Positions 32,280 through 40,023 of a stretch of DNA of 46,188 nt are shown in pieces. This DNA is from JAGOPO01 sp035524755 (GTDB lineage Bacteria > Patescibacteriota > Minisyncoccia > 2-02-FULL-40-12 > GWA2-44-9). The stretch is taken from positions 1 through 46,188 of the forward strand of contig DATKOD010000006.1 in NCBI GenBank assembly GCA_035524755.1, read 5' to 3'. The translations under genes and the position numbers were made by a program. The notes beneath the pieces were generated by a model. That model searched no databases and was not told the DNA's origin. It worked only from the letters and a program-made list of their open reading frames with translations. Each line of letters opens with the position of its first letter. Within the stretch, counting starts at the first letter, position 1.

Positions 32280-35096
32280 ATGGAGGACATCATTCGTCGG
32301 AGCCCGGCAAGCAACGGTCAGGAGACGGCACAGAAAGTGTCCGGTGAACGCACCGCGTTCACGTGGGAGCGACTGTTCGGCGATGCAGCCAAGCATCCGT
32401 ACGAAGAGATCGTATGGGAGACGCGTGATGCGCGCATCACGCGTGGCAATGGCACTGTGGTATTCGAACAGAAAGGCGTCGAGGTCCCCGTGTTCTGGAG
32501 TCAGACGGCGACCGATATCGTCGCGTCGAAATATTTCCGCGGGCAGCTGGACACGCCGGAGCGCGAACGGTCCGTGCGTCAGATGATCGACCGCATCGTG
32601 AACACGCTTGGATTCTGGGGCATGCGCGGCGGCTACTTCGCCACGCCCGATGACGCGCGCCGGTTCTCCGAAGACCTCGCGTGGCTAGTGGTCAACCAGT
32701 ACGCATCGTTCAACTCGCCCGTCTGGTTCAATATGGGCGTCTACGACAAGCCGCAATGCTCGGCGTGTTTCATCCTGTCGGTGGAAGACAACATGCAGTC
32801 CATCCTGGAGTGGTACCGGGACGAGGGCATCATCTTCAAGGGCGGATCCGGGTCCGGATTGGACATTTCAAAACTGCGCTCCAGCAAAGAGCCGTTGTCC
32901 AAGGGTGGTTACTCGTCAGGTCCGGTGTCGTTCATGAAGGGAGCCGACGGAGTCGCCAACACTATCCGTTCGGGCGGCACCACGCGCCGGGCCGCCAAGA
33001 TGGTCGTGATGAACGTGAACCACCCGGACATCAAAGATTTTATCTACTGCAAGAAGGTCATCGAAGACTACTCCAAGGCACTCGAAGCGTCCGGTATCGC
33101 GAACTCATTGGAGGGTGATCTGTTCTCGCCGTATACGCTCCTGCCGTACCAGAACGCCAACAACTCGGTGCGCGTCACCGACGAATTCATGAAAGCAGTG
33201 GAGGAGGACGCACCGTGGGACCTCAAAGCGGTCACGACCGGCAGGGCGCTGGAAACGGTGCCCGCACGCGAGGTGATGGACTGGATCGCCGATGCTGCAT
33301 GGTATTCGGCTGATCCGGGCATGCAGTATGATACGACCATCAACCGTTGGAACACAGCGTCCAACACTGGCCGTATCAACGCGTCCAATCCGTGCTCCGA
33401 ATACATGCACCTGGACAACTCCGCGTGCAACCTCGCGTCGTTGAACCTCCTCAAATTCCTGCGCCCGGGCGGGCTCATCGATGTGCCGATGTACCGCCAC
33501 GCGGTGGATACGATGATACTGGCGCAGGACATCATCGTCGGTTTCTCCAGCTACCCGACCGAGAAAATCACCCGCAACGCACACGATTTCCGTGAACTCG
33601 GATTGGGCTATGCGAATCTCGGGGCACTGTTGATGGCGATGGGTCTGCCGTACGACTCAGACACCGGACGTATGGTCGCCGGACATCTCACGTCGGTGCT
33701 CTGCGGTGAGGCGTATCGCATGTCGGCGCTCATCGCCGACGTCAAAGGACCGTACGCGGGGTTCGCCGTGAACCGCGAACCGCAGTTGCAGGTCATCGAC
33801 ATGCACCGCACGGAAGCGCAGGCGCTCGTTGCGAAAAGCGCCGGGCTCGCATGGGACGGTGCGCTGTCGGAGGCGGCACTCGGCACATGGAACGAAGCGC
33901 TGGAGGCCGCGAAGAAATACGGCGTACGCAACTCGCAGATGACCGTTCTGGCACCGACCGGGACCATCGCGTTCATGATGGACTGTGCGACGACCGGTAT
34001 CGAGCCGGAACTGGCACTCGTGAAGTACAAGAAGCTCGTGGGCGGCGGGGTGCTCAAACTGGTGAACCCGTTGGTGCCGGCGGCATTGTCGGCGCTGGGT
34101 TACACGCCGGAACAGTCGACGGTCATCACGGAGTACATTTCCGAGCACGAGACCATCGAGGGTGCGCCGGGTGTGAAGCCCGAGCACCAGGCGGTGTTCG
34201 ATTGTTCGTTCACGGCCGCCAAGGGGACGCGGAGCATCCACTATATGGGACACATCCGGATGATGGCAGCCGCACAACCGTTCATCTCCGGTGCCATCTC
34301 CAAGACGGTCAACATGCCGAATGACGCCACGCGTGCCGACATCCGCGACGCATTCATCCAGTCATGGAAGCTGGGCCTCAAAGCCATTGCCATCTACCGC
34401 GACGGTTCAAAAGGCGTACAGCCGATGAGCACGAAGAAAGAAGAGGCGAAGGTCGAAGAGACCAAATTCGTCGAGAAGGTGAACGGCTACACCCGCATCC
34501 ATCTGCCCGATGAACGTCCTGCGGTGACGCACAAATTCTCGGTCGGTGGCTACGAGGGATACATGACCGTCGGATTGTACCCTGACACCAACAAGCCGGG
34601 CGAACTGTTCCTCGTCGCCGCCAAAGAAGGAAGCACCGTGTCGGGATTGCTGGATACCATCGCTACCCTGGTGAGCGTTTCGTTGCAGGCGGGCGTGCCG
34701 CTCAAAACACTGGTACGCAAATTCAAAGACATGAGCTTCGCGCCGGCGGGGTTCACCAACACCGCCGACATCCCGACCGCGAAGAGCATCATGGATTACA
34801 TCTTCCGCTATCTTGGACTTCGGTTCCTGAACGTCGAGGATCGGGAGGAATTGTTCGGGCCGCTGCACGGAGAGCCTGTTCTGCCGCCGACACTGGCTGC
34901 GCGACCTGAGTCGCATGCCGAGGAGGTGGCATCCGAGTCTCAGCCGGAACTGCCGATGGTCCCTAATCTTGCTACGGCTGCTGCGTCCGGAGTCGATGCT
35001 CACGCGCCCGTCTGCCAATGCGGCACGCTGATGTTCCGCGCCGGCTCCTGCTGGACCTGTCCGAACTGTTTCGCCACCACCGGCGTGTGTAACTGA
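32280..35096 (+). CDS. nrdJ: Class II (adenosylcobalamin-dependent) ribonucleoside-diphosphate reductase
   Basis: Makes deoxyribonucleotides with a B12 cofactor and works with or without oxygen. A 938-aa protein: N-terminal about 100 residues, barrel with Cys in KPQCSACFILSVEDN, the active-site N-P-C-S-E-Y motif with DNSACNLASLNL, APTGTIAFMMDCATTGIEPE, then KAIAIYRDGSKG and a long C-terminal extension ending in a zinc ribbon (C-Q-C-G...C-W-T-C-P-N-C). The start may be ATG 32280 or ATG 32256, the latter lying inside the -10 box, so 32280 is preferred. The genome would need to import or salvage cobalamin; no B12 genes are visible here. Confidence 0.95.
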   Translation: MEDIIRRSPASNGQETAQKVSGERTAFTWERLFGDAAKHPYEEIVWETRDARITRGNGTVVFEQKGVEVPVFWSQTATDIVASKYFRGQLDTPERERSVRQMIDRIVNTLGFWGMRGGYFATPDDARRFSEDLAWLVVNQYASFNSPVWFNMGVYDKPQCSACFILSVEDNMQSILEWYRDEGIIFKGGSGSGLDISKLRSSKEPLSKGGYSSGPVSFMKGADGVANTIRSGGTTRRAAKMVVMNVNHPDIKDFIYCKKVIEDYSKALEASGIANSLEGDLFSPYTLLPYQNANNSVRVTDEFMKAVEEDAPWDLKAVTTGRALETVPAREVMDWIADAAWYSADPGMQYDTTINRWNTASNTGRINASNPCSEYMHLDNSACNLASLNLLKFLRPGGLIDVPMYRHAVDTMILAQDIIVGFSSYPTEKITRNAHDFRELGLGYANLGALLMAMGLPYDSDTGRMVAGHLTSVLCGEAYRMSALIADVKGPYAGFAVNREPQLQVIDMHRTEAQALVAKSAGLAWDGALSEAALGTWNEALEAAKKYGVRNSQMTVLAPTGTIAFMMDCATTGIEPELALVKYKKLVGGGVLKLVNPLVPAALSALGYTPEQSTVITEYISEHETIEGAPGVKPEHQAVFDCSFTAAKGTRSIHYMGHIRMMAAAQPFISGAISKTVNMPNDATRADIRDAFIQSWKLGLKAIAIYRDGSKGVQPMSTKKEEAKVEETKFVEKVNGYTRIHLPDERPAVTHKFSVGGYEGYMTVGLYPDTNKPGELFLVAAKEGSTVSGLLDTIATLVSVSLQAGVPLKTLVRKFKDMSFAPAGFTNTADIPTAKSIMDYIFRYLGLRFLNVEDREELFGPLHGEPVLPPTLAARPESHAEEVASESQPELPMVPNLATAAASGVDAHAPVCQCGTLMFRAGSCWTCPNCFATTGVCN

Positions 35097-35104
35097 TGCG
35101 TTTC

Positions 35105-35142
35105 AATACCAACGCCCACGCACTTGCGTGGGCGTTGGTATT
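35105..35142. terminator. Long perfect hairpin after nrdJ
   Basis: 17-bp perfect stem (AATACCAACGCCCACGC / GCGTGGGCGTTGGTATT) with an ACTT loop, 8 bp after the nrdJ stop. No U-run follows, but its position and strength support termination or 3' end protection. Confidence 0.7.
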
Positions 35143-35177
35143 GTGGTATTACAGCATTTTCGTTCCTGAGGAGGCGT

Positions 35178-35387
35178 ATGGACAGATTCGCAGCGCGTTC
35201 CTGCGTGGTCGGTGGCCTCTTTACCGTACTCTTCGCCGGCATCGCCTGGATGATTGCCCGGATGCCGTCGGACAACCGGTGGTTGGACTGGCCGTTCTTC
35301 ACAATCCTCACGTGCATCATGGCCGCGTTCACATGCAGGGGATTCATCGACCTGTACCGCGACCGTTCAGGCTCCCGGGATTCTTAG
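35178..35387 (+). CDS. Two-helix small membrane protein
   Basis: A 69-aa protein, not recognised. Hydrophobic segments at about residues 10-28 and 38-54 are joined by a short polar loop (MPSDNRWLDW), with a basic C-terminal tail. The SD GAGGAGG is 3 nt before the ATG. It is flanked by a hairpin and a strong terminator, so it is monocistronic and probably a genuine small gene. Confidence 0.7.
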   Translation: MDRFAARSCVVGGLFTVLFAGIAWMIARMPSDNRWLDWPFFTILTCIMAAFTCRGFIDLYRDRSGSRDS

Positions 35388-35392
35388 TACCA

Positions 35393-35425
35393 GCCCGCCA
35401 CACCGTGGCGGGCCTTTTCTTTTTC
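35393..35425 (+). terminator. Rho-independent terminator
   Basis: GCCCGCCA/TGGCGGGC (8 bp, 5-nt loop) followed by a T-rich run CTTTTCTTTTT. Confidence 0.9.
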
Positions 35426-35449
35426 ATGCCGACTGGTAGGGTGCGGCGC

Positions 35450-36901
35450 ATGTTCATGCACCGGGCGTTGTTGTGGGCCCTGGGCGGATTCCTTGCCGGC
35501 GTCGCTTTATGCTCATTTCTCGTGATCGGTCCGGTCGTCCTATGGGCGCTTGCACTGGTGGGGTCTCTCTGTCTTTTGATCAGACGCGGGCGGTTGGTCA
35601 TCATCGGCATCATCCTGTTGGCGGTGTTTCTCGGGGCGTGGCGGACGACGGCTGCGTTCCGGCAGACATCGGTCCTGTCGACGATGGCCGGCACGAAGCA
35701 GACCGTCACGCTCGAGGGCGTCGCGGCGAGCGATTTCACGCTTTCTGCGAGCGGCGGACACTATACGTTCCGCGTGTTGCGCATCGGTGCGACAGCTGTC
35801 GACGACGATGTCGAGGTGTTCGGCGCCGATTGGATACGTCCGAGTTGGGGGCAGGAATTGACCATCACCGGCAAACTGCAGGCACCGAAGAACTCCGGAG
35901 ATTTCGATTACGCATCATACCTTGCCAAGGGTGGTATCCATGCGCTGATGTATTTCCCCACGTACGGTGTTCCGGAGTCCTTGCCGGTCCCGTGGTCGGT
36001 GCGCATCATCCGTCCCTTGTACGTGATGCGCGACGCATTGATATCGTCCGTATTGCGCGCCGTCCCCCAGCCGGAATCCGCGTACATCAACGGCATCATC
36101 TTCGGGACACGGGGGACCATCACGACCGATCTGGCCGACGCATTCGCGCGCACCGGCACCAGTCACATCCTCGCCATCTCGGGTTACAACATCACCATTG
36201 TCGCGGCCGCTCTGATGGCGCTGATGGCGCCCCTGGGCAAACGTCGTTCGTACTGGTTGGTCGTCGGAGGCGTCATCGCGTTCACATTGATGACCGGCGC
36301 CGGTGCGTCGGTAGTACGTGCAGCCATCATGGGAATCCTCGGACTCACCGCGGTGCAACTCGGACGGCGACAGGACGTGGGAACCGGCATCCTCCTGGCC
36401 GCCGCACTGATGTGTGCGTTCAATCCGCTCCTGTTGCGGTGGGATGTCGGGTTCCAGCTCTCGTTCCTGGCGCTCATCGGCATCGCGTACATCGAGCCGC
36501 TCATCCGCTCCGCTCGCGTTCCCGCATCGATGATGCCGCTCGTGGAAGCGGCATCGACCACGATCGCAGCGAACATCTTCGTGATGCCGCTCATCGTGTT
36601 CGACTTTGGGACCCTTGCGCTCTACACACTGCCGGCGAACCTCATCGTGCTACCGCTCGTACCGCTGGCGATGGCGTTGGGATTCGCGACCGGCATCGCA
36701 GGCATCATCATCCCGTTCCTTGGTTCACTGGTCGGCCAGGTTGCGTGGCTGGTCTCCGCGTTCCAGATCGCGGTCATCCGATTCTTCAGCTCGCTTCCGT
36801 ACGCGGCGCCCTCGGTCGCGCTGTCGGTATCGGTACTCATCGCCATCTACGCCGGACTTGTCGCATGGCTCGTCGCCGTGTATCGTACACGACATGTCTG
36901 A
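35450..36901 (+). CDS. comEC: ComEC/Rec2 DNA-uptake channel, without a beta-lactamase-like domain
   Basis: A 483-aa protein with about ten hydrophobic helices. The N-terminal DUF4131-like/OB region (ADWIRPSWGQELTITGKLQ) precedes the competence domain (GTRGTITTDLADAFARTGTSHILAISGYNI; GAGASVVRAAIMGI; RWDVGFQLSFLALIGI). It ends after the competence domain and lacks the C-terminal metallo-beta-lactamase-type domain of full-length ComEC. Together with the pilus operon it suggests natural DNA uptake. ATG 35450 is likely; ATG 35426 and 35456 are alternatives. The 3' end overlaps ndk by 8 bp. Confidence 0.9.
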   Translation: MFMHRALLWALGGFLAGVALCSFLVIGPVVLWALALVGSLCLLIRRGRLVIIGIILLAVFLGAWRTTAAFRQTSVLSTMAGTKQTVTLEGVAASDFTLSASGGHYTFRVLRIGATAVDDDVEVFGADWIRPSWGQELTITGKLQAPKNSGDFDYASYLAKGGIHALMYFPTYGVPESLPVPWSVRIIRPLYVMRDALISSVLRAVPQPESAYINGIIFGTRGTITTDLADAFARTGTSHILAISGYNITIVAAALMALMAPLGKRRSYWLVVGGVIAFTLMTGAGASVVRAAIMGILGLTAVQLGRRQDVGTGILLAAALMCAFNPLLLRWDVGFQLSFLALIGIAYIEPLIRSARVPASMMPLVEAASTTIAANIFVMPLIVFDFGTLALYTLPANLIVLPLVPLAMALGFATGIAGIIIPFLGSLVGQVAWLVSAFQIAVIRFFSSLPYAAPSVALSVSVLIAIYAGLVAWLVAVYRTRHV

Positions 36902-37490
36902 ACGCACATTCGTAATCCTGAAACCTGACACCATCCAGCGGTCGCTGGTCGGCGAGATCATCAACCGTATCGAGCGGACCGGCCTGAAGCTCGTTGCGGT
37001 GAAGATGCTCACCGCATCGGAGGAGAAGCTCCTCGCGCACTACGGCAAGGACGACGCGTGGTACCTGGAGAAGGGCACCAAGCGCGTGAAGCTGATGAAG
37101 GAAGCGGGCAAACCGGTGGACGAGAACCGCCCGCCCATCGAGTACGGCAAAGACATCATCCGCGGCGTGGTCCGGTACATGCAGGCGTCACCCGTGGTCA
37201 TCATGGTGTGGGAAGGCAACCAGGCGGTCGCGGTGGTGAAGAAACTCGTTGGTACGACCGACCCGACCGCATCCGACGTGGGGACCATCCGCGGCGACTA
37301 CCAGTTGGACTCGTACTCGCTGTCGGACGCAGAACAGCGCGGCATCCGCAACCTGGTGCACTGCTCCGACCAGGTCGCCGAAGCCCAACGCGAGATCGGC
37401 ATCTGGTTCTCGACCGACGAACTCCAGGACTACCGTCACATCAACGAGGCGATCCTGCAGGACGTGAACCTGGACGGCACCCGTGAGTAG
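36894..37490 (+). CDS. ndk: Nucleoside diphosphate kinase with an internal insertion
   Basis: Transfers the gamma phosphate among nucleotides through a phospho-His. A 198-aa protein against 140-150 usual: the core TFVILKPDTIQRSLVGEII, GPVV-like SPVVIMVWEGNQAV, IRGDY and catalytic H156 in NLVHCSD are intact. An insertion of about 35 residues (around 53-90, YLEKGTKRVKLMKEAG...) replaces the usual short segment near the Kpn loop and substrate lid. It overlaps comEC by 8 bp. TATCGT lies 7 nt before the ATG, again leaderless-like. Confidence 0.92.
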   Translation: MSERTFVILKPDTIQRSLVGEIINRIERTGLKLVAVKMLTASEEKLLAHYGKDDAWYLEKGTKRVKLMKEAGKPVDENRPPIEYGKDIIRGVVRYMQASPVVIMVWEGNQAVAVVKKLVGTTDPTASDVGTIRGDYQLDSYSLSDAEQRGIRNLVHCSDQVAEAQREIGIWFSTDELQDYRHINEAILQDVNLDGTRE

Positions 37491-37508
37491 GGTGGACAAC
37501 GTGGACTT

Positions 37509-37528
37509 GCCCCGCCGACCGGCGGGGC
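37509..37528 (+). terminator. Hairpin after ndk
   Basis: GCCCCGCC/GGCGGGGC (8 bp, GACC loop) 18 bp after the ndk stop; followed by only a weak pyrimidine run, so termination is probable but not certain. Confidence 0.55.
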
Positions 37529-37533
37529 TATCC

Positions 37534-37664
37534 TTGAGTCAGCTCGGTTCCGTTCGTATCGAAAACTTAGGACAAACTTCTCTCTACGGGAGCCCCAATC
37601 AGTCCGTCTCCCTTGCTGGAGCCGGAGTGCGGGCACCCACCAGCAGAAATGCTGAGTATTTTTC
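37534..37664 (+). ncRNA. Candidate small RNA in the ndk-cupin intergenic region
   Basis: The 190 bp between two hairpins hold no convincing gene. TTGAGT, 17 bp, TATCGA (37534-37562) resembles a promoter. A small hairpin CAGCA-GAAA-TGCTG at 37641-37654, followed by AGTATTTTT, resembles a terminator. A transcript of about 95 nt would result. It matches none of tmRNA, 4.5S RNA, RNase P RNA or tRNA as far as can be judged by eye. Confidence 0.25.
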
Positions 37665-37679
37665 GGGCGAGCGGCCGGG

Positions 37680-37715
37680 CCACCAGAAAACCGCCGGAGG
37701 GCGGTTTTCTGGTGG
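37680..37715. terminator. Terminator before the cupin gene end
   Basis: 16-bp perfect stem CCACCAGAAAACCGCC / GGCGGTTTTCTGGTGG with a GGAG loop. A4 and T4 within the stem make it symmetric; it ends 2 bp before the cupin stop codon. Confidence 0.8.
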
Positions 37716-37717
37716 GA

Positions 37718-38104
37718 CTATTCGGTGGTGACGCCGTCGAAGTGCTCTTCCACTTCATCGGCTTTCGTGTGCTGGAGCGTGCCGTCCTTGTGGTTGGGCG
37801 GTGAGTAGACCGTGTAGAGTTTCAGCTCGTCGGAACCCGTGTTGATGACGTTGTGGTTCGTACCGGCAGGCACCACGACCGCCCAGCCGTCGGACACCTC
37901 GTGCTCCACGCCGTCCAGGATGACTTTGGCGGTACCGGCCTCGAACCGCAGGAACTGGTCCAGGTGATGGACTTCCATGCCGATCTCTTCACCCGGCTTG
38001 AGCGTCATCAGGACCAACTGGCTGTTCTTCGCCGTATACAGCACGCGGCGGTAGTCCCCATTGGTACGCGTCTCCTCCTCGATGTTGATGATGTAGCCTT
38101 TCAT
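37718..38104 (-). CDS. Cupin-domain protein
   Basis: A 128-aa single-domain beta-barrel. Cupin motif 1 resembles PGEEIGMEVHHLDQFLRFEAG with H46-H47 and a Glu ligand set; motif 2 is VVVPAGTNHNVINTG with another His. Probably binds a metal; the substrate (sugar isomerase-like, dioxygenase-like or regulator) cannot be told. The start is 6 nt after TATCAT, so the mRNA is predicted leaderless. Confidence 0.9.
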   Translation of the reverse strand: MKGYIINIEEETRTNGDYRRVLYTAKNSQLVLMTLKPGEEIGMEVHHLDQFLRFEAGTAKVILDGVEHEVSDGWAVVVPAGTNHNVINTGSDELKLYTVYSPPNHKDGTLQHTKADEVEEHFDGVTTE

Positions 38105-38110
38105 ACCGCA

Positions 38111-38116
38111 ATGATA
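38111..38116 (-). promoter_or_regulatory. -10 element of the cupin gene, leaderless geometry
   Basis: TATCAT on the minus strand, 6 nt before the ATG; no recognisable -35. Confidence 0.45.
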
Positions 38117-38127
38117 TCACAAGAAAC

Positions 38128-38147
38128 GACCCCCGCGTACGGGGGTC
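38128..38147 (-). terminator. Terminator of the 38153 gene
   Basis: GACCCCCG/CGGGGGTC (8 bp, 4-nt loop); on the minus strand it is followed by GTTTCTT. It lies 5 bp after the gene's stop codon. Confidence 0.75.
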
Positions 38148-38152
38148 TCGGG

Positions 38153-38986
38153 TCAGAAAAGCGGAATCTTCATCTGCTGAGCGATATGCCGGATGAGGTG
38201 AATGTTCGGCGTCGTGTCGTTGATGCCCAGCTTCTTGAGTTCCTCCAGGCGGTAGCGGAGCAGGCGTTCCACCTCTTCCAGCCGGTCACGGTCGGTCCAC
38301 GACAGGAAGAACGCATCATCCGCGTCGAAGCGCGACTTCACCGACTTGATCCGACGCAGGAGCTCGATGCGTTCTGCCCATAGCGGCTCGATGGCATCGG
38401 CATGTGCGTTGCGTTCGCGCGTGATGCGCTCGGTCAGGGCGTCGAACGACACCTCGCGGCCGAGCGGATTTGCCATGTCCCGCAGAAGGATTTCGGTGCC
38501 GTTCTTCTTTGCCCACGCGAACACAGCTTCGTCGCCGGCGACAACCTCCAGCTTCTGCGTGTCCAGGTGGAGCCAGAACGAGCAGAGGACATCGTCTTTG
38601 ATCGCTCCGTCGACCACGGCGGTGCGCCACTTTCCCAGATCACGCCAGGCGATCGCGTACCGATCCGTGACCAGAGCGACGAGGTGAACCCCGTCGCCGG
38701 CGGTCATGGTGAGTCCGGGCTCCCGAAGAATGCCCAAGCGGTACGACTCTTCGGTGTAGGTCAAATCGGTCCGTATCACGCCGCAGCGGGCACTTCTGGT
38801 CTCCCGCTGGATGACCAGCACGAGCTGATCGATGGCAGCGCGGGCGGCGTCGTGGAGTTTCTGCAGGCGTGCGCCGACCGTGTCGTACATCGCGACGTAC
38901 TCCGGGTTCTTCTGGCTTTCACGGGAGCCCCATGCGGCATGCATGAACTCGTTGACGTTCGTGAACGTCCGCTTTGTATCCGGCAT
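38153..38986 (-). CDS. Hypothetical cytoplasmic protein with coiled-coil C-terminus
   Basis: A 277-aa protein, no recognised domain. The N-terminal 60 residues are helical (ARLQKLHDAARAAIDQLV). The middle is mixed alpha/beta with aromatic residues (YAIAWRDLGKWRTAVVDG; FWLHLDTQKLEVVAGDEAVF). The last 100 residues are charged helices (WAERIELLRRIKSVKSRFD; RLEEVERLLRYRLEELKKLG). A GAGGA SD 6 nt before the ATG marks a led start. It is closed by a terminator and stands alone. Confidence 0.78.
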   Translation of the reverse strand: MPDTKRTFTNVNEFMHAAWGSRESQKNPEYVAMYDTVGARLQKLHDAARAAIDQLVLVIQRETRSARCGVIRTDLTYTEESYRLGILREPGLTMTAGDGVHLVALVTDRYAIAWRDLGKWRTAVVDGAIKDDVLCSFWLHLDTQKLEVVAGDEAVFAWAKKNGTEILLRDMANPLGREVSFDALTERITRERNAHADAIEPLWAERIELLRRIKSVKSRFDADDAFFLSWTDRDRLEEVERLLRYRLEELKKLGINDTTPNIHLIRHIAQQMKIPLF

Positions 38987-39008
38987 CTCATTCCTCAAAG
39001 AACGACCA

Positions 39009-39037
39009 TGGACTGAATGTCGATGGTACGGTATAGT
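39009..39037 (+). promoter_or_regulatory. tRNA-Pro promoter
   Basis: TGGACT, 17 bp, TATAGT, ending 14 nt before the tRNA. Confidence 0.55.
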
Positions 39038-39051
39038 GTGTAGCACGTTTC

Positions 39052-39125
39052 CGGGCTGTAGTATACCGGTAGTACGCGTCCATGGGGTGGATGTAGACCG
39101 GGTTCGATTCCCGGCAGCCCGACCA
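39052..39125 (+). tRNA. tRNA-Pro(GGG)
   Basis: Acceptor CGGGCTG/CAGCCCG with the C1-G72 pair typical of tRNA-Pro, anticodon stem CGTCC/GGATG (one G-U) with loop ATGGGGT (anticodon GGG, G37), T-arm CCGGG/CCCGG with TTCGATT, discriminator A, encoded CCA. G36-G37 makes it a TrmD substrate. A terminator follows 4 bp later. Confidence 0.95.
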
Positions 39126-39129
39126 CGAA

Positions 39130-39157
39130 GCAAAAACCGCCGTTAGGCGGTTTTTGC
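39130..39157. terminator. Bidirectional terminator shared by tRNA-Pro and rpmB
   Basis: 12-bp perfect stem (GCAAAAACCGCC / GGCGGTTTTTGC) with GTTA loop. The rpmB stop codon lies in the loop, so the last rpmB codons form one arm. Confidence 0.85.
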
Positions 39158-39328
39158 GAGAGTCTTGATGCAGTCGGTGCAGATGCGGACCCGTTTGCCG
39201 GCGACCATCGCCCACTGCAGGTTTGGCTTCTTGCGGGTCTTGCCGGTGGGGTTGTAGTGACCGCGCAAAAGGACACGGCTGGTGACCATGCGCGATCCCT
39301 TGTGACATTTGGGACATTTGACTGCCAT
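39143..39328 (-). CDS. rpmB: Ribosomal protein L28, zinc-binding type
   Basis: A 61-aa bL28. Both Cys pairs of the C+ form are kept: C-P-K-C near the N-terminus and C-T-D-C near the C-terminus, so zinc binding is likely. It contains SRVLLRGHYNPTGKTRKKPNLQWA. The ATG at 39328 gives the usual M-A-V-K-C start; TATCCT lies 9 nt upstream, so the leader is at most 2-3 nt. It is divergent from the M50 protease gene by 43 bp. Confidence 0.93.
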   Translation of the reverse strand: MAVKCPKCHKGSRMVTSRVLLRGHYNPTGKTRKKPNLQWAMVAGKRVRICTDCIKTLAKTA

Positions 39329-39371
39329 AGCTTGTGGAGGATACACGAAAACTGCTATTCTGGCAAGAGCT

Positions 39372-39992
39372 ATGACACCGCTACTGTTCGGCGCGTTCGA
39401 AATCGTCATCCTCGTCTATTCCGTGGTGCTCCACGAGCTGGCGCACGGCTATGCGGCGCGAGCCATGGGGGACGACACGGCCGAGCGCATGGGACGGCTC
39501 ACGTTGAACCCCTTTGCCCACCTGGACTGGTTCGGTTCGCTGGTATTGCCGCTCCTCACGTGGATCCTGGGCGGGTTCATGTTCGGCTACGCCAAGCCGG
39601 TGCCGTATGACCCGTCGAAGCTCAACGACCGGCGCTGGGGCCCTGCCAAAGTCGGCCTTGCCGGTCCGACCATGAATCTTGCCATCGCGCTGGTGTTCAC
39701 GGCGGTATTCCGGCTCAGCGGTACCGCGCTGAACACGACGGCCGCGATGTTGGTCGTCTACATCATCTCCATCAATGTGGTACTGGCGCTGTTCAACCTG
39801 TTGCCGATCCCGCCATTGGACGGTCACTGGCTTCTGTTCGCCCTGCTGCCCCGTGGGGCATACTACATGCGAGCCCAGCTCTACCGTTATCAGTGGTTCC
39901 TGGTGATTCTGGCGGTATTCGTCATCTTCCCGCTCCTGTTACCGCTCGTGTCGGCGATCCTGCGTCTGTTGACAGGGACCTCCATATTCTGA
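39372..39992 (+). CDS. Site-2-protease family metalloprotease (peptidase M50)
   Basis: A 206-aa intramembrane zinc protease. H21-E22-x2-H25 in VVLHELAHGYAAR, G-P-x-x-N-L motif in LAGPTMNLAIAL, and the third ligand in NLLPIPPLDGHWLL. Five to six hydrophobic helices; no PDZ domain, matching the short SpoIVFB/YwhC-like group. Substrate unknown. TATTCT lies 10 nt before the ATG. The str operon promoter is inside its 3' end. Confidence 0.92.
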   Translation: MTPLLFGAFEIVILVYSVVLHELAHGYAARAMGDDTAERMGRLTLNPFAHLDWFGSLVLPLLTWILGGFMFGYAKPVPYDPSKLNDRRWGPAKVGLAGPTMNLAIALVFTAVFRLSGTALNTTAAMLVVYIISINVVLALFNLLPIPPLDGHWLLFALLPRGAYYMRAQLYRYQWFLVILAVFVIFPLLLPLVSAILRLLTGTSIF

Positions 39993-39998
39993 TACACT
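39969..39998 (+). promoter_or_regulatory. str operon promoter
   Basis: A perfect TTGACA, 18 bp, TACACT. The -35 overlaps the last codons of the protease gene; the leader to rpsL is about 20 nt with no clear SD. Confidence 0.7.
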
Positions 39999-40023
39999 CT
40001 TTTGCGGCTTTTTATTCAGAGAC

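Noticed and set aside
35473..36915. A 480-codon plus-strand frame overlapping comEC
   Set aside because: Arg/His-rich out-of-frame reading of comEC, whose own frame shows clear ComEC motifs and membrane helices.
37534..37664. tmRNA, 4.5S RNA, RNase P RNA or a tRNA in the ndk-cupin gap
   Set aside because: None of their diagnostic sequences or pairings were found; only a generic small-RNA candidate remains.
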